NCBI RefSeq assembly: GCF_002020355.1
Contig: NZ_MPZV01000002.1
Span: forward strand, 496,001-560,000
Direction of reading: 5' to 3'
Length of the DNA stretch: 64,000 nt
Source: Thioclava sediminum
GTDB taxonomy: Bacteria; Pseudomonadota; Alphaproteobacteria; Rhodobacterales; Rhodobacteraceae
The notes beneath the pieces are model-generated. The model saw only the letters and a list, made by a program, of their open reading frames with translations. It did not search any database and was not told where the DNA came from. Below, piece by piece: positions 17,195-25,425 of this stretch. Both the position numbers and the translations under genes were made by a program. Within the stretch, counting starts at the first letter, position 1. Each line of letters starts with the position of its first letter.

Positions 17195-18415
17195 TCACGC
17201 CGGTTCCGCCTGCCTGCGCATCAACCCCGCCCCAAGTGCAAGCGCGATGATGACCGCGCCGTAGATCTCGGTCGTCAGCCGCAGCCCCAGTTCCGGCACC
17301 GCCAGCCCTGCCAGCACCGCGGGCACCCCGAAGGCCGAGTAAGCCAGCGTGAACAGTGCCGCGAACAGCCCGCCACGCTCATCCGGTGCGGCCAGCGGTG
17401 CGAGCGAACGCAACACCCCCGCGAAACAGGTACCAAAGCCGATCCCCGCGATAAAAACGCTCGCGAGATAGAGCGCGAAACTCCCCGTCGTGAGCGCCGC
17501 CAGCGACAGCACCGTGCCCAGCACCAGCCCGTCCGTCCCCAGAAGCGCGATACGGCGCGGCGCCAGATTGCGCGTAGCGTAGCACGAGGCCGCTCCGGTC
17601 CCCGATAGCAGCGCGACGATCGCCCCCTGCGCCAGCGCGGTGTGAACCTCGAACACCTGCGCGACGATCGGCGCTCCCAGCGACAGGAATAGCGAGCCGG
17701 TCCCCCACCCCGCCAGCACCGCAGGCGCACCGCGCCGGAAGGCCGCACGGATATGGGGCGGCACAGAGACCTGCGGGCGCAGCGAGGCCAGCATCCCCTC
17801 ATGGCGCGGCGCGGTTTCCGGCGGCAGCCAGACCAGCACCGCCAGCAGGCCATAGATCAGCGCGAGCCCGAGGAAGGTCACCAGACGCGGCGCAGGCGCG
17901 TAGGCCAGCAACGCCCCGCCCGCGAGCGCCCCGGCCGCCAGCCCCGCCAAGGGCGCGACCGCGTTCCAGACTGCCGCGAGACCGGGCCGCGCAGACGGCT
18001 CATGATCGGTCGAACTCGCACTCAGCGTCGAGATCAGCAGGCCGCTCGCCAGCCCCTGCAACACCCGCGCCAGCAGCAGCGCCATCGCCGTATCCGCCCA
18101 GAGGAATTCGAGCATTCCAAGCGCCAACAGCACGAAGCCCACCGACAGAACCGGTCGCCGCCCGAGATGATCGGAGAGCCGACCGAAGACCAGCAGGGTC
18201 ACTAGAAGCGCCCCGGCATAGATCGCGAAAATTCCCGTCATCATCGCCGAGGAAAAGCCGATCTGCGTCTGCAGGACCGGGTAGAAGGGCGACGGTGCGC
18301 TCGCACCCGCCAACATCAGAACGAGCCCCGTGATTGCCAGCACGAAGCCTGCCGGGCTCCGCGCAGGAGGATTTGGAGATGCGGCGCGCGGGCCAGAATC
18401 CGTCTCGTCGGTCAT
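17195..18415 (-). CDS. Major facilitator superfamily transporter (probable drug exporter)
   Basis: The 406-residue protein has twelve hydrophobic segments and the MFS motif A FGRLSDHLGRRPVLSVGF after helix 2. The arginine of the helix 4 motif is seen in LLARVLQGLASGLL. The N-terminal 20 residues are hydrophilic. The start at 18415 has AGGAG six bases upstream. It is divergent from an ArsR-type regulator with two matching inverted repeats between them, so it is probably the target of that repressor. The substrate cannot be told from sequence; a toxic-compound exporter is most likely. Confidence 0.85.
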   Translation of the reverse strand: MTDETDSGPRAASPNPPARSPAGFVLAITGLVLMLAGASAPSPFYPVLQTQIGFSSAMMTGIFAIYAGALLVTLLVFGRLSDHLGRRPVLSVGFVLLALGMLEFLWADTAMALLLARVLQGLASGLLISTLSASSTDHEPSARPGLAAVWNAVAPLAGLAAGALAGGALLAYAPAPRLVTFLGLALIYGLLAVLVWLPPETAPRHEGMLASLRPQVSVPPHIRAAFRRGAPAVLAGWGTGSLFLSLGAPIVAQVFEVHTALAQGAIVALLSGTGAASCYATRNLAPRRIALLGTDGLVLGTVLSLAALTTGSFALYLASVFIAGIGFGTCFAGVLRSLAPLAAPDERGGLFAALFTLAYSAFGVPAVLAGLAVPELGLRLTTEIYGAVIIALALGAGLMRRQAEPA

Positions 18416-18435
18416 CGCTGTCTCCTGATGCGATT

Positions 18436-18455
18436 GGTTCGAAAATTGTCGAACC
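18436..18455. promoter_or_regulatory. Operator-like inverted repeat O1
   Basis: GGTTCGA-N6-TCGAACC is a perfect 7-bp inverted repeat, 21 bases upstream of the MFS start codon. Confidence 0.7.
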
Positions 18456-18478
18456 TCCACATACTCGACATGGCCGAT

Positions 18479-18498
18479 GGTTCAAGTATTATCGAACC
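18479..18498. promoter_or_regulatory. Operator-like inverted repeat O2
   Basis: GGTTCAA-N6-TCGAACC is the same site with one mismatch, ending at the base before the regulator ATG. Its centre is 43 bases from that of O1, about four helical turns. Confidence 0.7.
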
Positions 18499-18831
18499 AT
18501 GAGCGCGCCCCCCGAACTCCCGCATCCCCCCGCTGACTCGCTGTCTCTGTCGCAAGTGCTCTTCGCGCTAAGCGACCCGGCGCGGCGCGAGATCGCGCGC
18601 AATCTGCGCGAGGGACCGCTCGAAGCTGCGGCCTGCAGCGCCGTGGCAGCGGATGTCCCGAAGTCGACAAAATCTCACATTCTCAAGGTCTTGCGGGAAT
18701 CCGGCGTAATCCGGAACGAGCCGAACCCGAACGGGCGCGGCCGCCTGCTCACCCTGCGCCGGGACGACCTTGAGGCGCGCTTCCCCGGCCTGATCGACCC
18801 AATCCTCGACGCCGATCTGCGCGAAAGCTGA
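18499..18831 (+). CDS. ArsR-family winged-helix transcriptional regulator
   Basis: A 110-residue protein with the ArsR-type fold: SQVLFALSDPARREIARNL forms helix 1-2, KSTKSHILKVLRESGVIR the recognition helices, and GRGRLLTLRRDDLEARFPGL the wing and C-terminal helix. This subgroup (SLSLSQVLFALSDPxR) often controls an adjacent MFS exporter. No cysteine pair for metal binding is seen beyond one cysteine near residue 37, so the ligand is probably organic. The ATG directly abuts operator O2 and no ribosome-binding site is evident. This implies a leaderless transcript or autorepression that blocks initiation. Confidence 0.82.
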   Translation: MSAPPELPHPPADSLSLSQVLFALSDPARREIARNLREGPLEAAACSAVAADVPKSTKSHILKVLRESGVIRNEPNPNGRGRLLTLRRDDLEARFPGLIDPILDADLRES

Positions 18832-18876
18832 TCACGCCAACGTGTTCGGCGCATGCCACTTGCAGCGCCGCGGAAC

Positions 18877-18923
18877 CTCTTCCTCTTGGCAGAAATATCC
18901 CCGCCGGAGGCTCCCTCCGCCGC
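18877..18923 (-). repeat. Dispersed ATATTT repeat, copy 4 (short form)
   Basis: On the minus strand: GCCTCCGGCGGGGATATTT followed by CTGCCAAGAGGAAGAGG, just after the stop of the plsC-like gene. Confidence 0.75.
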
Positions 18924-18930
18924 CACCCGC

Positions 18931-19707
18931 TCAGGGCTTCGGCAGCTCGAACCCGGCCTCCAACATCAGCGCATCCGAGCGCGGCTCGACCACCGCCTCG
19001 ACCGCCGCCAGCGTCTGCGGCGCAGAGCCCGCCGCTTCGATCACCGGCAGGAACTCGGTCACCGCCACGCCCGACCGGATCGGCCAGCCGCGCTTGCTCC
19101 AGAACAGGCCCGCATTGGTCGCGGCGGGAACCACCGGCAGCTTCGTGGCCTCGGCCACGACACCCACGCCCTGCTTGTAGCGGCGCCTCTCGCCCGGCGG
19201 CACGCGCGTGCCCTCGGGATAGATGATCAGTTGCCCCAGCCCATGCGTCGCGCGCGCCTCTTCGACCGCGCCCAGCATCACCTTCATCGCCTCCGACCCC
19301 TTGGAGCGGTCGATCGGAATGCAGCCCGCCTTATGCGCGAACCACCCCATCACCGGCACGTTCAACAGCGCCTTCTTCATCACGAAAGCCCGGCGCGGCA
19401 GGTGATTGGCGAGGATCAGAATGTCGAAAAAGCTCTGATGCTTGGCAGCGACGATGCAGTCGCCCTCGGGCGGCGTGCCGCGCAGCTCATAGCGCAGCCC
19501 CAGATAGACCCGCGCCATATCCAGCAGATGCTGCGTCCAGATTCCGGCGGTGCGATGCACGCCGGCCCGCCCCTTGGGCAGCACCTGAAACACAAGCCCC
19601 CAGGCCCCGATCAGCACCGTCGCGAGCGCGATGTGAACGTAGTACAGCCCGGTCATCACATGGGTCAGCGGCGTGACTTTTCCGGGGCGGCGCGAAGGGT
19701 CGGACAT
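18931..19707 (-). CDS. plsC: 1-acyl-sn-glycerol-3-phosphate acyltransferase
   Basis: A 258-residue membrane acyltransferase with an N-terminal hydrophobic helix (LYYVHIALATVLIGAWGLVF). The catalytic HX4D motif is AKHQSFFD and the glycerol-phosphate motif IIYPEGTRVPPGE; AGCIPIDR is also present. It adds the second acyl chain to make phosphatidic acid. The start at 19707 overlaps the ftsX stop by one base (TGATG), so it is the third gene of a coupled ftsE-ftsX-plsC unit. Other acyltransferases of the family (ornithine lipid) cannot be fully excluded. Confidence 0.88.
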   Translation of the reverse strand: MSDPSRRPGKVTPLTHVMTGLYYVHIALATVLIGAWGLVFQVLPKGRAGVHRTAGIWTQHLLDMARVYLGLRYELRGTPPEGDCIVAAKHQSFFDILILANHLPRRAFVMKKALLNVPVMGWFAHKAGCIPIDRSKGSEAMKVMLGAVEEARATHGLGQLIIYPEGTRVPPGERRRYKQGVGVVAEATKLPVVPAATNAGLFWSKRGWPIRSGVAVTEFLPVIEAAGSAPQTLAAVEAVVEPRSDALMLEAGFELPKP

Positions 19708-20603
19708 CAGCGAAGTCTCCTGAGCATACGCAGCGCGGCGAAACGGGTGGCGGCAAAGGCCACGATCGCGGCGATCGGCGGAATGATCAATGGCCAGAGC
19801 CATGCGGCCCCGGAAAAGCCCAAACCGGTGAGGAAGCCGCCCGCAGCCTCGGTCGAAGGCAGCAGCGCCACCGCCAGCATCCCCAAGACCGTGCCCGCCA
19901 CCGCACCGATCAGCCCGCGCGTGGTGAAGCGACGCACGAAGGCCCGCGCGATGAAGGCGTCTTTCGCGCCCACCAACCGCAGCGTCGCGATCACCTGACC
20001 GTTCGCGGCCAGCGCGGCCTGTGCGGCCAGCGTGATCATCCCCGCCATTGCGCCGAAGATCAGCAGCAGCGACAGCAGGCCGAGCGTGCGAATCCGCTCC
20101 GCCGCCGCAACCAGCGGACGCCGCCAGCGGGTATGATCGTCAAAGATCGCGCCGGGCGCTTCGGCCTGCAGCCGCAGCCGCAGCCCCTCGGCGTCGACAC
20201 CCGCGCCGGTCTCGGTCACCGCGATCAGCTTCGGCAGCGGCAACGCATCCACCGGCAGATCGGGACCGAACCACGGCTTCAGCAGCCCCTTCATCTCGTC
20301 ATCGCCCATCACTCGCGACGAGGCGACGCCCGGCGTCGTCTTCAGCACTTCCTGCACGGCGGCGACCTGCGCATCCATCTGCTCGGGCGGGGCGGAGATG
20401 CGGATCGTGGCCGAGCGCGCGAGACTATCCGCCCAGCGATCCGCAAGCCGCCCCGTCGCCAGAGACAGCGCCAGCGCGAAAACCGCAAGAAACGCCATCG
20501 CGGCCGCGGTGAACAGCGTCAGCCGCGCGGTGAACCCGGTCGGCGGCACGACCCGATCCGGCCCGGTCGTCTCGGAGGCGAATGTCAGCAAGGTCAGCTT
20601 CAC
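19707..20603 (-). CDS. ftsX: Cell division protein FtsX (ABC transporter permease)
   Basis: The 298-residue permease-like partner of FtsE has a first helix (LFTAAAMAFLAVFALALSLA), then a periplasmic domain of about 100 residues (IRISAPPEQMDAQVAAVQEVLKTTPGV-type), and three C-terminal helices. FtsEX activates peptidoglycan hydrolases at the division site. A GTG start at 20603 overlaps the ftsE TGA as GTGA. Longer in-frame extensions lie inside ftsE and are rejected. Its own stop overlaps plsC. Confidence 0.9.
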   Translation of the reverse strand: MKLTLLTFASETTGPDRVVPPTGFTARLTLFTAAAMAFLAVFALALSLATGRLADRWADSLARSATIRISAPPEQMDAQVAAVQEVLKTTPGVASSRVMGDDEMKGLLKPWFGPDLPVDALPLPKLIAVTETGAGVDAEGLRLRLQAEAPGAIFDDHTRWRRPLVAAAERIRTLGLLSLLLIFGAMAGMITLAAQAALAANGQVIATLRLVGAKDAFIARAFVRRFTTRGLIGAVAGTVLGMLAVALLPSTEAAGGFLTGLGFSGAAWLWPLIIPPIAAIVAFAATRFAALRMLRRLR

Positions 20604-21271
20604 AGATCGGCCCCCGCCGTATGCAGATGGCGCTTCGCGATGCGCAGAACCCGCGCCGAGACCTGCGGTTTCGCCTGCCGGATCAGGTTCAGATCGTGGG
20701 TCGCGATCACCACCGTCTTGCCCATCTTGTTCAGCTCGACCAGCAGCGACAGCAGCCGCAGCGACATCTCCCAATCGAGGTTGCCCGTCGGCTCGTCAGC
20801 CAGGATCACGTCCGGCGACATGATGACCGCGCGGGCCAAAGCGACCCGCTGCCGTTCCCCGCCCGACAGTTGCGGCGGCAGCGCATTCGCCTGCCGTTTC
20901 AGCCCGACCCAGGCCAGCAATTCGCGCAGCTGGGTCATGTCGGGCGTGCGGCGATTGACCGTCATCGGCAGCGCCACGTTCTCCTCCACCGAGAGGTGAT
21001 CGAGGAATTGGCAGTCCTGATGCACGACGCCAATGCGCTGGCGCAGCCCGGCGATTTCGTCCCGGTCCATCCCGCGCACATCCTTGCCGAACAAGGACAA
21101 ATGCCCTGCCGTCGGCAGCAATTCCGCGTAGCATAATTTGAGAAATGTGGTCTTCCCGGCCCCCGACGGTCCGGTCAGAAAATGGAATGACCCCGGGGCA
21201 AGCGTCAGGGACATATCGCTAAGGAGCTCCGCCCCGCTATAGCTCATCGCCACATTTTGCAGCTCGATCAC
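20600..21271 (-). CDS. ftsE: Cell division ATP-binding protein FtsE
   Basis: A 223-residue ABC ATPase. Walker A is GPSGAGKTTFLK, the signature LSGGERQRVALARA, and Walker B VILADEPTGNLDWEMS, with the switch histidine in VVIATHDLNL. Together with FtsX it forms the division-associated ABC complex on the inner membrane. The start MIELQNVAMSYSGAELLSDM is standard. It is divergent from the zinc-ribbon gene with about 140 bases between starts. Confidence 0.95.
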   Translation of the reverse strand: MIELQNVAMSYSGAELLSDMSLTLAPGSFHFLTGPSGAGKTTFLKLCYAELLPTAGHLSLFGKDVRGMDRDEIAGLRQRIGVVHQDCQFLDHLSVEENVALPMTVNRRTPDMTQLRELLAWVGLKRQANALPPQLSGGERQRVALARAVIMSPDVILADEPTGNLDWEMSLRLLSLLVELNKMGKTVVIATHDLNLIRQAKPQVSARVLRIAKRHLHTAGADL

Positions 21272-21409
21272 TGCCAGCCCCTTTACTTGGTGCGCGCTTC
21301 GCGAATTAAGTGGCCCAAATCATTTGGACATTCCGCCCGCGCTTGCTACAACATAAGAAAGTGGTTGGCCAGAACGGCAAAACGCCAACACGGGCAGGGA
21401 TGGGACAAT

Positions 21410-22555
21410 ATGCGGTTGGTTTGCCCCAATTGCGGTGCGCAATACGAAGTGGATGACGCTGTCATCCCAGATGGCGGACGGGATGTGCAATGCTCCAATT
21501 GCGGGCACGGCTGGTTCCAGCCGAGCAAGGATATGCTTTCTGCCGAGCCCGACACCACAACCGCAGCGCCCCCGCCCGAAGGTTGGGATCTCGACACCGA
21601 GACGGAGGCAGAGGCAGTGGCTGCACCCGAGGAGGCTGAGGCTGAGGTGATGGCGGAGACGCCCGCCGAATCTGAGCCCGTTTCCGAACCCGAACAAGTT
21701 TCCGAGCCCGAACAAGTTTCCGAGCCCGAGCCGCTTCCCGAACCCGAACAACAACCCGAGCCCGAGGCCGCAACGCCCCTGCCCGAGCCTGAGCCAGTCG
21801 TGACGACGCAAAGCACGGACGACACGGATGCCGCCATTGCGGCGATGGTCTCGACGCCGGAGCCCGAGGATCAGGACGACGACGAGGAAGAGCCGGGCCT
21901 CGGCCCTGCCCCGCGTGTCGGCGCGACCCCGCGCAAACCGCTCGATGACGGGCTGCTGTCGATCCTGCGCGAAGAAGCCGAGCGCGAAGCCGCGCAGCGC
22001 CGCGCCGAAGGCTCGAGCGAACTTGAGACGCAAGACGAACTAAACCTCGAAGAGCGCGAGACCAGCGAAGATGCGGAACGCGCCGCCGAGGCCGCCGCCG
22101 CCGATCTGGCGCGCCGCCGCAAAAGCGCGCAGGACTTCTCCGATCTCAACGAGTCCGAAGAGGATCGCGTGGCCGACCTGCTCGGCGAGGACGACGAAGA
22201 CATGCGCGCGATCCGCGGACGCGAACGGCTGCCCGACATCGACGAGATCAATTCGACCCTCACCGCGACCTCGGATCGCGAGGGCGACAGCGTGGCCGAA
22301 TTCTCGCCGGAAATGGCGCGCCGCCGCCGCTCTGGCTTCAGCCGCGGCTTTATCTTCGTGATGGCGGTCACCGCGATCTTGGCGTTGCTCTATGCCTTTG
22401 CGCCGGACATCGCCGCGAAGGTCCCGGCGCTGAAATCGCCGCTGACGCAATATGTCGTGGCGGTGGACGAGGGGCGCATCTGGCTCGACGACCAGTTGCA
22501 GATCCTGACGCATCGCCTTTCGCCCGAGGCGACCTCGGACGGCTTCACCGAATAA
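21410..22555 (+). CDS. Zinc-ribbon (MJ0042-type) membrane protein with acidic repeats
   Basis: The 381-residue protein starts MRLVCPNCGAQYEVDD and has a zinc ribbon with cysteines at 5, 8, 28 and 31 (CPNC and CSNC). A long acidic, proline-rich region holds direct repeats of the type SEPEQV around residues 85-125. A helical charged region follows, then one transmembrane segment near residue 315 (GFIFVMAVTAILALLYAFAP) and a short C-terminal domain. This layout is common among alphaproteobacterial zinc-ribbon proteins of unknown role. It is divergent from ftsE. The ATG at 21410 is chosen because the ribbon starts there. Confidence 0.8.
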   Translation: MRLVCPNCGAQYEVDDAVIPDGGRDVQCSNCGHGWFQPSKDMLSAEPDTTTAAPPPEGWDLDTETEAEAVAAPEEAEAEVMAETPAESEPVSEPEQVSEPEQVSEPEPLPEPEQQPEPEAATPLPEPEPVVTTQSTDDTDAAIAAMVSTPEPEDQDDDEEEPGLGPAPRVGATPRKPLDDGLLSILREEAEREAAQRRAEGSSELETQDELNLEERETSEDAERAAEAAAADLARRRKSAQDFSDLNESEEDRVADLLGEDDEDMRAIRGRERLPDIDEINSTLTATSDREGDSVAEFSPEMARRRRSGFSRGFIFVMAVTAILALLYAFAPDIAAKVPALKSPLTQYVVAVDEGRIWLDDQLQILTHRLSPEATSDGFTE

Positions 22556-22608
22556 GTTTTCCTAATAATCTGCCGCTGCGCATAAGTTGAACTTATGCGC
22601 GCGCGGCG

Positions 22609-25386
22609 TCAGCCCGCGTTCGAGAACTGGTCGAGCAGCCGCTTGAGGTAGTCCAGCTCTTCCTCGGGGCGCAGACGATCGGCCGAGCGGCGGCGGATTT
22701 CATCGAGCAGGTCCTGCGCCCGGCGATAGACATCCTCGCCATTGAGCATCTGACGATCCGTGCCAAGCTGGTTGCCCTCGCCCTGCGCGCGGCCAAGCGG
22801 ATCGCGCGGCATTTCACGCCCACCCTGCTGTCCGGGCTGACCCGCCTGCTGATTGCCCTGCTGGCCGGGCTGCTGACCGTCGCGGCGCGCCTGTTCGTTG
22901 CGCATCGCCTCGCCAAGCGCGCGCATCCCCTCGCGCAGCGCCTCGATCGCGTCGGCCTGACGGTCGATCGCCGCCGAATTGTCGCCCTCGCGTAGCGCCT
23001 CCTCGGCCTGATCCATCGCGCGCCCGGCATCGTCGAAACGCTTCTCGGCCTGCTGGCCCGCCTCGTTACCGAAACCCGGCAGCAGCCCGCGCTGGCGGTC
23101 GAGTTCGCGGCGCAGCGCGCGCTGGCGATCAGCGAGGCTCTGACCATCCATGCCGCCCTGCCCGCCGTTCATGCCCGGCTGGTCGCCCTGCCCCTGACCG
23201 TCGCGCTGCGCCTGCCCGTCCTGACCTTGGCCCTGACCGGGCTGGTCGCCGGGCTGCTGGCCCTGACCTTGTTGGCCTTGCTCACCCTGCTGGCCTTGTT
23301 GACCCTGCTGGCCTTGCTGCTGACCCTGTTGCCCTTGCTGGCCTTGCTGGCCCTGCTGACCGTTCTCGGCCTGCTGCTGGCGCTCCTCCGGGGTCATGAA
23401 CTGATCCTGCAGGTCGCGGAACGCATCGTCCGACAGCTCCTGCTGCTTGCGCAGCGTATCTTGCATGTCGCGCATCGCTTGACCGCCGGGCATGTCGCCC
23501 TGACCACCCTGCCCTTGCTGGACCTTGAGGTTCTCCATCATCCGCGCGAGCTGGTCGAGCAGCTCCTGCGCCTCGGCCATCCGGCCCTCCTCCATCAGCT
23601 TCTGGATCTGGTCCATCATCTGCTGGATCTGGTCGCCGGTGATCTGCTGACCCTGCTGCGGCTGCTGGCCGAATTGCGGGCCTTGTTCCTGCTGCTGCGA
23701 GCGCTCGGCAAGCATGCGGATGTAATTGTCGGTCGCCTCTTTCAGCTCCTGCATGAGCTTGGCGATCTCATCCTTGGACGCCCCGTTGCGGATCGCCTCG
23801 GAGAGCTTTTCCTGCGCCTTCTGCATCGCGGCTAGCGCATCGGCGAGCCCGCCATCCTCGACCAGTTCGGCCATCTTCCAAAGCGCCTCGGCGATCTCGT
23901 CGCGGGCTTCGGGGGACAGGTCGGGATCGTCGAGCCGCCCGATCACGAGGCGGATCATCAGGTAGACCTCCTCGCGCTTGATGAAGCCCTCGTGCCGGTT
24001 CGAGATCGCCCGCAGCAGCTGATCGGCATAGCCGCGATTGTCGCGCGACCACAGCAGATCGCGGCGCACTTCGATCAAGGCAGAGGCGAGCGGATCGAAG
24101 AAGCGCTTGCCGGGCAGGATGATCTCCTGCGTGCCGGAGGTGCCGGTCTGGCCGCGCCCGTCCTCGACATCGAGCGTCAGTTTCACCGGCAGGTTCGCCC
24201 AAGGGTGCTTCGCGGCATCCTCGACGAGGCTCTCGGTGAAATCGGCCCGCGAGCCGGAAATCGGCAGCGGCAGATCATAGATCAGATCGTCGCGCGGCTC
24301 GGGCGGAATTTGCAGACCGTAGCGGCGATCGACCTTCGCCAGATCGAGCGAGATCACCGCATGGCCCTTGGTCACGGCGTAGTCGTCCTGCGCGGTGAAG
24401 GGCAGGCTCAGCTTGCCATCGGCGCGGCGATCCGGCGTGCCGGCCAGCGCGACCGAGGGTGCCTCGTCGGGGCGCACCACCACGTTGAAGCGGCGCGCGG
24501 CGGGGCCTTTGAACTCCAGAAGCCCGTCGCGGACCGCTTCGAATTCGTGAGTCTCGATGCCGCTCGCGGTTTGCGCCGCCCCCTGTTCGGGCAGCGCGGC
24601 CGGGTTCGAGACGCTCTCGGAAAAGCCAATCGCGCCGGACGCGCCATACAGCCGGATCGAGAAGCGGGTGCCTTCGGGCACGATCAGCTCGTCGCCCTCG
24701 ACCTTGTTCAGATAGAGCCCCGGCTTGCCGGTATAGCGCGGCGGCGCGGCCCAGCCTTCCCAGCTTGGCCCCATCGCGGCCTCGGCAGAGCCCGCAGGCG
24801 TCGGCAGCCCCTCGGTCGGATGCAAAAGCCGCTGCGGCACGCCGAAGATCACCGCGACGACCAAGGCCGTCAGCGCGGTCAGACGCAGCGCATAGGGATC
24901 GCGGCGGGCAAGATCGGGTTTCGGGCGCGGCGCACGGGCGGCCTGCGCGGCCTTGGCCATGCGCCGCAGATGCGCCATCCAAAGCGCGCGGGCGGCGGGA
25001 TCGTCCTGCCCAAGCGCCATCTCGTCGGTCAGCGCGGAAAGCGGGCGGCCCGGCAGCGTCGCATCGAGGCGCGCAATCGCATCTACCCGGCGCGGCCAGC
25101 GCATCCGCCACGCGCCCCATGCCAGCGCGGCGAGCGACGCGATCAGCGCGACCAGCCAGAACCAGCGCCCGCCCGGCCCCAGATAGGCGGGCAGCGCGAA
25201 GGCGATGGCGGTGGCGATCAACGCAAGAACCGAAAGAAGCGGCCAGAACGCGCGCAGCCCCCGCTCGACGATCATCCCGGCATGGGTGAGCGCAATAGGC
25301 CGGGCGAGCGGGGCCAGAGCGGCCTGCCCGTCCTCCTTCGTCGCGGTATCGCGCGAAGCTTTGCTGAACCAGTTCCTGACCGGCAT
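22609..25386 (-). CDS. DUF4175 / TIGR02302 family membrane protein
   Basis: The 925-residue protein has two N-terminal transmembrane helices (residues 46-90), a third near 170 (LTALTALVVAVIFGVP), a large periplasmic region, and then a Q/G-rich low-complexity block at about residues 615-780 built mainly of GQQ units. A helical tail ends the protein. This matches the alphaproteobacterial TIGR02302 family, whose function is not known. It lies 39 bases after lysA, at the end of the argH-lipoprotein-lysA chain, so it is probably in the same operon. The repeat block is prone to length change by slippage. Confidence 0.88.
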   Translation of the reverse strand: MPVRNWFSKASRDTATKEDGQAALAPLARPIALTHAGMIVERGLRAFWPLLSVLALIATAIAFALPAYLGPGGRWFWLVALIASLAALAWGAWRMRWPRRVDAIARLDATLPGRPLSALTDEMALGQDDPAARALWMAHLRRMAKAAQAARAPRPKPDLARRDPYALRLTALTALVVAVIFGVPQRLLHPTEGLPTPAGSAEAAMGPSWEGWAAPPRYTGKPGLYLNKVEGDELIVPEGTRFSIRLYGASGAIGFSESVSNPAALPEQGAAQTASGIETHEFEAVRDGLLEFKGPAARRFNVVVRPDEAPSVALAGTPDRRADGKLSLPFTAQDDYAVTKGHAVISLDLAKVDRRYGLQIPPEPRDDLIYDLPLPISGSRADFTESLVEDAAKHPWANLPVKLTLDVEDGRGQTGTSGTQEIILPGKRFFDPLASALIEVRRDLLWSRDNRGYADQLLRAISNRHEGFIKREEVYLMIRLVIGRLDDPDLSPEARDEIAEALWKMAELVEDGGLADALAAMQKAQEKLSEAIRNGASKDEIAKLMQELKEATDNYIRMLAERSQQQEQGPQFGQQPQQGQQITGDQIQQMMDQIQKLMEEGRMAEAQELLDQLARMMENLKVQQGQGGQGDMPGGQAMRDMQDTLRKQQELSDDAFRDLQDQFMTPEERQQQAENGQQGQQGQQGQQGQQQGQQGQQGQQGEQGQQGQGQQPGDQPGQGQGQDGQAQRDGQGQGDQPGMNGGQGGMDGQSLADRQRALRRELDRQRGLLPGFGNEAGQQAEKRFDDAGRAMDQAEEALREGDNSAAIDRQADAIEALREGMRALGEAMRNEQARRDGQQPGQQGNQQAGQPGQQGGREMPRDPLGRAQGEGNQLGTDRQMLNGEDVYRRAQDLLDEIRRRSADRLRPEEELDYLKRLLDQFSNAG
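23251..23379 (-). repeat. Imperfect 9-bp tandem repeat coding for GQQ units
   Basis: Degenerate copies of CAGCAGGGC-type nonamers inside the DUF4175 gene encode runs of G-Q-Q. It keeps the reading frame. Confidence 0.85.
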
Positions 25387-25425
25387 ACTCTCCCTATCCG
25401 TCGGCGCCGATTCCCTTCCTACGGA

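Noticed and set aside
23251-23379. Possible CRISPR-like array
   Set aside because: The periodicity is 9 bases within a coding frame; no spacers, no cas genes.
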